In this document: piece after piece, positions 17,322 to 24,616 of the stretch
Numbering within the stretch: position 1 is the first letter of the stretch
Layout: every line of letters starts with the position of its first letter
Source: Thermodesulfobacterium sp.
GTDB taxonomy: Bacteria; Desulfobacterota; Thermodesulfobacteria; Thermodesulfobacteriales; Thermodesulfobacteriaceae
Assembly (NCBI GenBank): GCA_017656385.1
Contig: JACDNX010000004.1
Span: forward strand, 1-64,000
Direction: 5' to 3'
DNA: 64,000 bases
The notes under the pieces: generated by a model
What the model was told of the DNA's origin: nothing
The model's input: the letters and a program-made list of their open reading frames with translations, nothing else
The model's database searches: none
Made by a program: the position numbers and the translations under genes

Positions 17322-17782
17322 TTTTCAATCAAACTTTTCAATCTTTCTTCCAATCTTTTTATATGATCTCCTTGCCAATAAAGCTTTTTGCATTGAGGAC
17401 AGTAATTGAATTCATCATAAAATTGATATACCTTTGGAGGAATTAAATCCTTAAAGGCTTCTTTTTTAACCGAAACCAATTCTTCTCCACAAAGACTGCA
17501 TACATTGAGTTTAAGCTCGGTATTTAAATTTAATTTGTTTACAAGCATTTTAAGCTGTGCTTTCAGGCTATCTCTTGGTAAAAGTAAATATTTAACTCCT
17601 ATTTTCTCAAGAAATTCTGCAGTGATAGGACTCGTAATAAGAAAAATTTTGTTTTTATGTTTAAGTATTTCTTTTCTTGTTATCTTATTTTTACAAATAG
17701 TAGTTTTATACCCTAAAAACCTAAGCCATTTGTTTAAGCCTTTAAGGGAAGCTTCAAGAAAAAACTCCATTATAAATTTCAA
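17318..17782 (-). CDS. Mut7-C (DUF82) family protein with zinc ribbon
   Basis: The 154-residue protein has the layout of the Mut7-C family: a PIN-like N-terminal part (GLNKWLRFLGYKT) and a C-terminal zinc ribbon with CSLCGE and CPQCKK. Family members are predicted RNases. In the usual family pattern the first motif reads GYD and a later one TRD. Here these read GYKT and TSPI, so the acidic residues expected at the active site appear to be missing and the protein may be inactive or changed in function. It lies between aspS and the uracil-DNA glycosylase gene. Confidence 0.7.
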   Translation of the reverse strand: MKFIMEFFLEASLKGLNKWLRFLGYKTTICKNKITRKEILKHKNKIFLITSPITAEFLEKIGVKYLLLPRDSLKAQLKMLVNKLNLNTELKLNVCSLCGEELVSVKKEAFKDLIPPKVYQFYDEFNYCPQCKKLYWQGDHIKRLEERLKSLIEK

Positions 17783-17794
17783 AAATTAAAAACT

Positions 17795-19594
17795 TTAATT
17801 TTCCTTTTTCTTTTCCCAACCTGGCAAAAGATGCAATTCCAAAATTTGCTCAATTTTAACTTCAGCAGGAGCACCTGTAAGCAAACACTGAGCTCTCTGA
17901 GTTTTTGGAAAAGGAATCACCTCTCTTATACTTTTTTTACCAAGCATCAACATGATAAGACGATCAAGCCCAAAAGCTATACCTCCATGTGGTGGAGCAC
18001 CGTATTCTAAGGCTGTAAGTAAAAATCCAAACTTTTCTTCTGCTTCATCAGGAGAAATCTTTAACAATTCAAAAATCTTTTTCTGGACCTCCTTTTTATG
18101 AATACGAATACTTCCTCCTCCTATTTCTATTCCATTTAATACAATATCATAGGCTCTTGATTTTACTTTTAAAGGGTCGGTCTCAAGAAGAGGAATATCC
18201 TCTTCCTTTGGATGAGTAAAAGGATGATGAACCGATACCAAACGATTTTCTTCTTCATCCCATTCAAACAAAGGAAAATCAACTATCCAAACAAAGCTAA
18301 ATTTTTTCTCAGGAACAAGGTTTAGCTTTTTAGCTAAATGAATTCTCAATTCTGCCAGCACAGAGTTGGCAATCTCTTCTCTATCTGCAACAAAAAAGAA
18401 TGTTGCAATGTCTTCTAAAGGATTGAAAGTTTCTTCCAGTTTTTCTAAAACTGGCTTTTCAAAAAATTTTACAATGGGAGAAGACCATTTTTCCTCAAAG
18501 GATTTTGCATTTTTATTATATTTTATCCAAGCAAGGCCCTTTGCCCCCATTTCCTGAGCAAATCCAGTTAGCTCATCAAGTTCTTTTCTGGAAAAATTGG
18601 CAGGAGCTTTAAGACCTTTTATAACCCCACCAGAATCTAAAACACTTCTAAAAACTTTAAAAGATGTATCTTTAAACAAATCTGAAAGTTCTTTTAATTT
18701 CATATCAAATCTAATATCTGGCCTATCCGTTCCATAGTATCTTAATGCATCCTCGTAAGAAATTCTGGGAAAGGGTGTATCCAAGGTAATATTTAAAACT
18801 TTTTCAAAAAGATAAGCCAGAAGTTCCTCAACCAGAATCATCACATCATTTTCATCTACAAAAGACATTTCCATATCAAGTTGGGTAAATTCTGGTTGAC
18901 GATCAGCTCTTAAATCTTCATCTCTAAAACACTTTACTATCTGATAATACTTATCCACTCCAGCAACCATTAAAATTTGTTTAAAAAGCTGTGGAGATTG
19001 AGGTAGCGCATAAAATTTTCCTGGATAAAGCCTACTGGGAACTAAGTAGTCTCTTGCTCCTTCAGGAGTGCTTTTAGTTAAAAATGGCGTTTCAATTTCT
19101 AAAAAACCTCTATTGTTTAAAAACTCTCTTATAGTTTGGTTTACCTGGTGTCTGAAAATAAAAGGCTTTAAACCATCTAAGGCTCTCATTTCTAAGTAAC
19201 GATATTTCAAACGCACAACTTCTGAAACCTCGGAAAGATCCTCATCCATAGGGAAAGGAGGAGTTTTGGAAGTATTTAAAATTTCTACATCACTTGCAAC
19301 AAGTTCAATTTCCCCTGTTGGAATTTTAGGATTTTCCATTCCAGGAGGTCTTTTCCTTATTAAACCTTTTACACTAATTACATATTCTATTCTTATAGAA
19401 TCTGCCAGTTCGTGTATCTTCGGGTCAAGACCTTCTTCAAAAACTACTTGCAGAAGCCCAGTTCTATCTCTTAAATCTAAAAATATAACTCCTCCGTGAT
19501 CCCTTCTTCTTAAAACCCATCCAGAAACTATAACCTCTTTACCTATAAATTCCTTGTTAAGTTTTTCTATATAGTGTGTTCTTTTTAACCTCAT
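17795..19594 (-). CDS. aspS: Aspartyl-tRNA synthetase (bacterial type)
   Basis: Charges tRNA-Asp. The 599-residue length and the domain order fit the bacterial class II enzyme: N-terminal OB fold, class II core, inserted GAD domain at about 290-410. The OB fold shows VSGWVLRRRDHGGVIFLDLRD. Core motifs include RYLEMR, FRDEDLRADRQPEFTQLDMEMSF, EIGGGSIRIH and the C-terminal GGIAFGLDRL. It stands downstream of tatD by 18 bp within the minus-strand run. Whether it also charges tRNA-Asn was not assessed. Confidence 0.97.
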   Translation of the reverse strand: MRLKRTHYIEKLNKEFIGKEVIVSGWVLRRRDHGGVIFLDLRDRTGLLQVVFEEGLDPKIHELADSIRIEYVISVKGLIRKRPPGMENPKIPTGEIELVASDVEILNTSKTPPFPMDEDLSEVSEVVRLKYRYLEMRALDGLKPFIFRHQVNQTIREFLNNRGFLEIETPFLTKSTPEGARDYLVPSRLYPGKFYALPQSPQLFKQILMVAGVDKYYQIVKCFRDEDLRADRQPEFTQLDMEMSFVDENDVMILVEELLAYLFEKVLNITLDTPFPRISYEDALRYYGTDRPDIRFDMKLKELSDLFKDTSFKVFRSVLDSGGVIKGLKAPANFSRKELDELTGFAQEMGAKGLAWIKYNKNAKSFEEKWSSPIVKFFEKPVLEKLEETFNPLEDIATFFFVADREEIANSVLAELRIHLAKKLNLVPEKKFSFVWIVDFPLFEWDEEENRLVSVHHPFTHPKEEDIPLLETDPLKVKSRAYDIVLNGIEIGGGSIRIHKKEVQKKIFELLKISPDEAEEKFGFLLTALEYGAPPHGGIAFGLDRLIMLMLGKKSIREVIPFPKTQRAQCLLTGAPAEVKIEQILELHLLPGWEKKKEN

Positions 19595-19612
19595 TTAACA
19601 CAAACCCTCCTT

Positions 19613-20386
19613 TTATATTTTTAGATTGAAATATTTAACTGCATTTTCCGTGGTTTTTTCAGCAACAGTTTCCAAATCAATATTTTTTATTTCTGCCACC
19701 TTTTGAGCTGTATATATTAAAAAAGCTGGCTCATTTCTCCTTCCTCTTACAGGATGCGGAGCTAAAAAAGGACAATCAGTTTCTAACACCAATCTGTCTA
19801 TAGGAATAAATTTAACAGCAGATCTTAAATTTTCAGCCTTCTGAAAGGTTACAACCCCCGGGATAGAAATCAATCCTCCTAAATCAAGAATTCTGGAAGC
19901 AATAAACTTATCTGAAGTATAACAATGAAAAAGAAGCTTTAATTCTATATAATTTTTTAAAATGTTTAAAGCTTCATTCCAAAATGAATCTTCTCCTCTC
20001 AAATGAAGAATAACAGGCTTACTATATTTTTTAGCAAGTTCTAACTGTCTTATAAAATGTTCTATTTGAACTTCCTTAGGTGAATACTCCTTCACCCAGT
20101 CAAGTCCAATTTCTCCTATGGCACACACTTTGTCTATATTTTCCTCTAAAAATTTGTAATCTCCTTCTCCAATTTTTTTGGTTTCGTGAGGATGAAATCC
20201 AATTGCAGGTTTAATAAATTCAGGATATAACTCCGCAAGTTCCAGGGCTTTTTTGTTAGTATTTACATTTATTCCAACAACTACAACTTGACAAACCAGA
20301 TTCTCTTTTGCTCTTTTTATTACATTTTCTAAATCTTTCTTAAATTCTGGAAAATTTAAATGTGCATGAGTATCAATAAATCTCAT
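19613..20386 (-). CDS. tatD: TatD family metal-dependent deoxyribonuclease
   Basis: A TIM-barrel hydrolase with FIDTHAHLNF (HxH metal site), AIGEIGLDW, PVILHLRG, LLFHCYTSD and VLETDCPFLAP, all characteristic of TatD DNases. I chose the ATG at 20386, directly before FIDTHAHL, because it overlaps the stop of the permease gene by 4 bp (ATGA). A longer frame starting at 20467 would lie largely inside that gene. Length is 257 residues, normal for the family. Confidence 0.92.
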   Translation of the reverse strand: MRFIDTHAHLNFPEFKKDLENVIKRAKENLVCQVVVVGINVNTNKKALELAELYPEFIKPAIGFHPHETKKIGEGDYKFLEENIDKVCAIGEIGLDWVKEYSPKEVQIEHFIRQLELAKKYSKPVILHLRGEDSFWNEALNILKNYIELKLLFHCYTSDKFIASRILDLGGLISIPGVVTFQKAENLRSAVKFIPIDRLVLETDCPFLAPHPVRGRRNEPAFLIYTAQKVAEIKNIDLETVAEKTTENAVKYFNLKI

Positions 20387-21204
20387 TTTAAAAAGCTCCA
20401 CACAAAAGAAATTAAAATATACAAGCTCATAAATATAACCACAGCTCCAGAAAATGGAATATCCCACAAAATAGAAATTAAAATTCCTCCAATGATTCCT
20501 AAAATATTCAATAAAGCAGTAAATAATATTAAAAATTTAAAATTTTTTGTAAATTTTAATACCGAACTTGTTGAAAATACAAATAAAACTGAAACTAAAA
20601 GTATACCCATTAACTTAACTCCAACTATTATCTGTAAAGTAATTAAAATTAAGAAAAAGAAATTGGCAAATTTAAAATCAATACCTGGAAGTCCTTTATC
20701 TGTAAGCTGGGCTATCCATAAAGGATAATACTTAAAAAATAAAAAAAGGGTCAATATGAGAACTATGAAACTCTCATAAAATTCTTTAGAACTAATACCA
20801 ATCAAGCTTCCAAAAAGATAGGAAAGGATTTTTGCATCATACTGATAAGTTTTGGCAGCAATTATAAGAGCTAATCCCAAGGCTAAGTGGGCAACTATGG
20901 AGGTTGAGGTGTCCTCATAAAATTTCGTTTGCTTTTTTAAGACCCAAATTAAAGAGGCAAAAAATAGAGTAAAAACACTTATAAAAGGAAAAGAAAGGAA
21001 AGATGGGATTTTATCTGAAATTATAGAAGTTAAGATTATAGCTAAAAAGTATATATGAGTTAAGGCATGAGGAAAAAGGGCATTTCTTTTTAAAATAAGA
21101 AAAGGAGAAGTAAAAGAAATTGAGATTCCAAGAATTATTCCTGACAAAACTCCCCATTTTATTAAATTTATGGAATTCCATATAAAATCCATAATTTTTA
21201 CCAA
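20383..21204 (-). CDS. Metal ABC transporter permease (ZnuB/ABC-3 family)
   Basis: The 273-residue protein has about seven to eight hydrophobic helices. Family segments include SPFLILKRNALFPHALTH, TSTSIVAHLALGLALI and KLMGILLVSVLFVF, as in zinc/manganese permeases of the ABC-3 family. The paired ATPase gene overlaps it by 7 bp. No substrate-binding protein gene is nearby, so the metal is unknown. Together with the ATPase it probably imports a divalent metal such as Zn2+ or Mn2+. Confidence 0.88.
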   Translation of the reverse strand: MVKIMDFIWNSINLIKWGVLSGIILGISISFTSPFLILKRNALFPHALTHIYFLAIILTSIISDKIPSFLSFPFISVFTLFFASLIWVLKKQTKFYEDTSTSIVAHLALGLALIIAAKTYQYDAKILSYLFGSLIGISSKEFYESFIVLILTLFLFFKYYPLWIAQLTDKGLPGIDFKFANFFFLILITLQIIVGVKLMGILLVSVLFVFSTSSVLKFTKNFKFLILFTALLNILGIIGGILISILWDIPFSGAVVIFMSLYILISFVWSFLK

Positions 21205-21929
21205 TGGGTATGCTCAATTTTATGATATTCCGGAAAAAATTCCAATTTTTTTGCAACTTCACAAAAGCTTTCGTGATCTCCATGAAAATAAAGTTTCTGA
21301 TTTATACAGGCAACTTTATTAACCCATTTAGTTAAAAGCCATGTTTCGTGAGTTACTAAAACTATGGTAAGTCCCTTTTTATGAATTTCTCCCAGAGTTT
21401 CGTAAAAGATCTCCTGAGTAAAAAAATCCAGACCAACAGATGGTTCATCAAGTATTAAAAGTTCTGGATTTAAAATAAGGGCTCTTACTATATATGCCCT
21501 CTGAAGCTGTCCATAAGAAAGTTCTCCTAATTTTTTGTGAAGAATGTTTTTTATACCGAATTTTTCCACAAGCTCATCCATTAGCATTGGATTAAAGGTA
21601 TTTTTATACCACTTAAATGGTAATAAAAGAAAATCTTTAACAGAAAGAGGGGTTAGATGATCAACCAGATCTCCCGCCCTTTGAGGGACATAACCAATTT
21701 TATACCAGTCTTTAAAACTTTTAATTGTTTTCCCCCATAGAAATATCTCTCCTCTAAAAGGTTTTAAAAAACCAAGAACACATTTTATAAGAGTAGTTTT
21801 CCCTCCTCCGTTAGGTCCAATTAAAGCTAAAAAGTCTCCTTTTTCTACTTTTAGATTGATACTTTCAAGAATTAAATGCTTTTCATAGGAAAACGATAAA
21901 TTTCTGACTTCAATGATTGTTTGACTCAT
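21198..21929 (-). CDS. Metal ABC transporter ATP-binding protein (ZnuC-like)
   Basis: ATPase of the ABC transporter whose permease follows. It has Walker A GPNGGGKTT, signature LSYGQLQRA (in place of LSGGQ) and Walker B LLILDEPSVGLD, then the switch histidine in LVTHE. Length is 243 residues. The C-terminus ends in a histidine-containing tail (EHTHW), in keeping with metal transport. It overlaps mazG by 20 bp and the permease gene by 7 bp. Confidence 0.9.
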   Translation of the reverse strand: MSQTIIEVRNLSFSYEKHLILESINLKVEKGDFLALIGPNGGGKTTLIKCVLGFLKPFRGEIFLWGKTIKSFKDWYKIGYVPQRAGDLVDHLTPLSVKDFLLLPFKWYKNTFNPMLMDELVEKFGIKNILHKKLGELSYGQLQRAYIVRALILNPELLILDEPSVGLDFFTQEIFYETLGEIHKKGLTIVLVTHETWLLTKWVNKVACINQKLYFHGDHESFCEVAKKLEFFPEYHKIEHTHW

Positions 21930-22707
21930 AAAAACTCTTTACTTCTTCCCATATTTGGTCAAGCTCTTTAATGCTGAGATTTTCCCAAGATAAACCTCTA
22001 TTTTCTACTTCTTTTTCAAGGAGTTTAAAACGATTTTCAAATTTAGTTAAAGCAATTTTCAAAGCTTCTTCAGGATTAATATTAAGCTTTCTTGAAAAAT
22101 TTGCTATACTGAACAAAAGATCTCCTATTTCTTCTTTCAGTTTTTCTTTTGAAGAGGTTTTTAAAGTATTTTTAATTTCTTCTATCTCTTCCTTTATTTT
22201 GTCAAGCACATCTTCTCCTCTCTCCCAGTCAAAACCCACTCTACCAGCTCTTTCTCCCAACCTGAACGCTCTTTGGAGTGCCGGCAAACTTTTAGGAAGA
22301 TTGCCAAGAACCGAAGATTCTTTTCCTTCTTTCTTCTTAATTTTTTGCCATTGGTATATTACCTCTTCAGCACTTTTAGCAACTTCTTTTCCAAATACAT
22401 GTGGGTGACGACGGATCATCTTTTGAGCTGTTAAATAAAGAAGCTCTTTTAAAGAAAAACATTTTTCTTCTTCATAAAGATATATAATAAAAAGAAGGAG
22501 AAATAAAAGATCTCCAAGTTCTTCCCTTATCTCTTCTGGATTGTTTTTATCTATGGCTTCCAAAACTTCATAAGCTTCTTCTATAAGGTATTTTTTTAAG
22601 GTTTGAGGTGTTTGCTTTTTATCCCAAGGACAACCATTCTCACCCCTTAAAGTTTTAATAATCTCCCAGAGAGTAAAAAAGTCTGCTTTCTCTTTTTCTA
22701 TTTTCAT
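21910..22707 (-). CDS. mazG: Nucleoside triphosphate pyrophosphohydrolase MazG
   Basis: Cleaves (d)NTPs to NMP and pyrophosphate and is thought to clean non-canonical nucleotides. The 265-residue protein has two MazG halves. The first shows GCPWDKKQTPQTLKKYLIEEAYE and EELGDLLFLLLF (EExxE and ExxD metal ligands). The second shows KEEIGDLLFSIANFSR. It lies 3 bp after leuD and overlaps the ABC ATPase gene. Confidence 0.95.
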   Translation of the reverse strand: MKIEKEKADFFTLWEIIKTLRGENGCPWDKKQTPQTLKKYLIEEAYEVLEAIDKNNPEEIREELGDLLFLLLFIIYLYEEEKCFSLKELLYLTAQKMIRRHPHVFGKEVAKSAEEVIYQWQKIKKKEGKESSVLGNLPKSLPALQRAFRLGERAGRVGFDWERGEDVLDKIKEEIEEIKNTLKTSSKEKLKEEIGDLLFSIANFSRKLNINPEEALKIALTKFENRFKLLEKEVENRGLSWENLSIKELDQIWEEVKSFYESNNH

Positions 22708-22710
22708 CTT

Positions 22711-23211
22711 TTATTGAAGTTTAAATTTTTTCATGATATGAGGAATGAGTCCACCATCCTCAAGAATTTCTTTCATAAAACCAGGTAATGGTTTGGTAAT
22801 ATAGGTTTTATTTTTAGTTAAATTTATTATTTTTCCTTCTTCTGGATAGATTTCCAGTTCATCTCCTGTTTCAGCCTCTTTTGCAGCCTCTGGACATTCT
22901 AAAATTAAAAGCCCAGTATTGAAAGCATTTCTGTAAAAAATTCTTGCAAAACTTTCAGCAATAACACAGGCTATCCCACAAGCTTTTATTGAAATAGGTG
23001 CATGTTCACGAGAAGAACCACATCCAAAGTTCTTTCCTGCAACAATAATATCTCCTTTATTCACTTTTTTAGAAAACTCTGGATCTGCATCTTCCATACA
23101 ATGTTTAGCTAATTCCTCAGGATCTGTGGTATTTAAGTATCTTGCAGGAATTATTACATCTGTATCTATGTTATCTCCAAATTTCCATACTTTCCCTTTA
23201 ATTTTATCCAT
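22711..23211 (-). CDS. leuD: 3-Isopropylmalate dehydratase, small subunit (archaeal-type LeuD)
   Basis: Swivelling domain subunit of isopropylmalate isomerase in leucine synthesis. The 166-residue protein shows [26 protein letters not shown] and [12 protein letters not shown], typical of the short archaeal/anaerobe-type subunit. It follows leuC by 15 bp. In this branch the same enzyme may also act on citramalate-pathway intermediates or homologous tricarboxylates, so leucine is the default reading, not proven. Confidence 0.92.
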   Translation of the reverse strand: MDKIKGKVWKFGDNIDTDVIIPARYLNTTDPEELAKHCMEDADPEFSKKVNKGDIIVAGKNFGCGSSREHAPISIKACGIACVIAESFARIFYRNAFNTGLLILECPEAAKEAETGDELEIYPEEGKIINLTKNKTYITKPLPGFMKEILEDGGLIPHIMKKFKLQ

Positions 23212-23226
23212 TTTAAAGCCCCCTTA

Positions 23227-24507
23227 CTATTTTACACCTAATTCCTCTGGTGTTGCTATATATCCAAGCACTGCACTTGCAGCAGCAACTGCAGGACCAG
23301 CAAGGTAAACTTCACTTTCAGGATGTCCCATTCTTCCTACAAAGTTTCTATTAGTAGTTGCTACAGCTTTTTCACCTTTGGCTAAAATTCCCATATGTCC
23401 TCCAAGACAGGGTCCACAAGTGGGAGGTGATACTATAGCCCCAGCTTCTATAAAAACTCTTATATAGCCTTTTTTTAATGCATGATAGTAGATAGTTGGA
23501 GTTGCAGGAATAATAATACATCTTACATTGGAATTTACTTTCCGATTTTTTAAAATTTTTGCTGCTATGGCTAAATCTTCAAGTCTACCATTGGTACAGG
23601 AACCAATTACCACCTGATCAATAAAAATCTTTTCAGACAAATCTTTTACTGCTTTTACATTTGAAGGAAGGTGGGGTAGGGCAACAACAGGTTCTATCTT
23701 AGATACATCATATTCTCTAATTTCTACATATTTGGCTTTTTTGTCAGCTTTTAAAACAAGAGGAGCTCTTTTAAAACGATTTTTTATATACGTTAAAGTT
23801 CTTTTGTCAGCTTCTATTAAACCAACTTTCCCTCCTGCTTCAATTGCCATGTTTGCCATAGTAAATCTTTCAGCCATAGAAAGTTTTTTAATAACTTCCC
23901 CTGTAAACTCCATAGCCTTGTAAAGTGCTCCGTCAACCCCTATATCACCTATGGTATAAAGGATAAGATCCTTTCCTGTAACCCAGGGCTTGAGTTTTCC
24001 ATAATAAACAAATTTAATACTCTCTGGAACTTTAAACCAGATTTTTCCAGTAATCCATGCAGCTGCAAGATCAGTTGAACCAACTCCTGTTGCAAAAGCA
24101 CCTAAAGCACCATAAGTACAAGTATGGCTATCTGCTCCTATTACAATATCTCCAGGACCTACAAGCCCAAGCTCTGGAAGAAGAGCATGTTCAATACCGC
24201 AATTGCCTCCTTCATAATAGTGAGAAATCCCATATTTTCTGGCAAATTCTCTGCAAATTCTAACTTGTTCAGCACTTTTTATATCTTTATTAGGAGTAAA
24301 ATGATCCATCACCAAAACAATTTTTTCTGGATTAAAAATTTTTCCAATTTTTGTTGACTCAAAAATTTTTATGGCTAAAGGACCTGTAATATCATTGGCT
24401 AAGGTCAAATCTACTGGAACTTCAACTAATTCTCCAGCTTCTACAAAAGGTCTATTTAATTTTTTTGCTAAAATTTTTTCAGCTAAGGTCATTGGATATC
24501 TTTTCAT
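23227..24507 (-). CDS. leuC: 3-Isopropylmalate dehydratase, large subunit (LeuC)
   Basis: Carries the [4Fe-4S] cluster that isomerises isopropylmalate. The cluster cysteines are visible in GSCTNGR and in PPTCGPCLGGH. Other family signs are DHFTPNKDI, GADSHTCTYGALGAFATGVGSTD and TTNRNFVGRMGHPES. I chose ATG 24507 (MKRYPMTLAEKI), which has AGAGGGG about 9 bases upstream. A longer frame from 24573 runs through the promoter and operator and is not supported. Length is 426 residues. Confidence 0.94.
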   Translation of the reverse strand: MKRYPMTLAEKILAKKLNRPFVEAGELVEVPVDLTLANDITGPLAIKIFESTKIGKIFNPEKIVLVMDHFTPNKDIKSAEQVRICREFARKYGISHYYEGGNCGIEHALLPELGLVGPGDIVIGADSHTCTYGALGAFATGVGSTDLAAAWITGKIWFKVPESIKFVYYGKLKPWVTGKDLILYTIGDIGVDGALYKAMEFTGEVIKKLSMAERFTMANMAIEAGGKVGLIEADKRTLTYIKNRFKRAPLVLKADKKAKYVEIREYDVSKIEPVVALPHLPSNVKAVKDLSEKIFIDQVVIGSCTNGRLEDLAIAAKILKNRKVNSNVRCIIIPATPTIYYHALKKGYIRVFIEAGAIVSPPTCGPCLGGHMGILAKGEKAVATTNRNFVGRMGHPESEVYLAGPAVAAASAVLGYIATPEELGVK

Positions 24508-24523
24508 AAATTTAACCCCTCTT

Positions 24524-24547
24524 AAAATTTCATAGAAATGAAATTTT
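24524..24547. promoter_or_regulatory. Operator-like palindrome overlapping the leuC promoter
   Basis: A perfect inverted repeat, AAAATTTCAT, a 4-base spacer (AGAA) and ATGAAATTTT, lies 17 bases before the leuC start. It covers the -10 element of the proposed leuC promoter. A repressor bound here would block transcription. Confidence 0.5.
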
Positions 24548-24570
24548 ACTTTCTTTAAGCAAAATTGCAA
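24543..24570 (-). promoter_or_regulatory. Probable promoter of the leuC operon
   Basis: On the minus strand TTGCAA (24565-24570), a 16-base spacer and TAAAAT (24543-24548). TTGCAA is its own reverse complement and could also serve as the -35 of the divergent protease gene (weak TAAAAA at 24588-24593, 17-base spacer). Confidence 0.5.
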
Positions 24571-24616
24571 CAAAAAACCTTGTATTTTAAAAATATTTTT
24601 TTAAATTTTAACTTAT

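Noticed and set aside
20387-20467. Longer start for tatD
   Set aside because: It would lie inside the permease gene; the ATGA overlap at 20383-20386 fits better.
24508-24573. Longer start for leuC
   Set aside because: The extra residues are not family-like and would cover the promoter and operator; ATG 24507 has its own ribosome-binding site.
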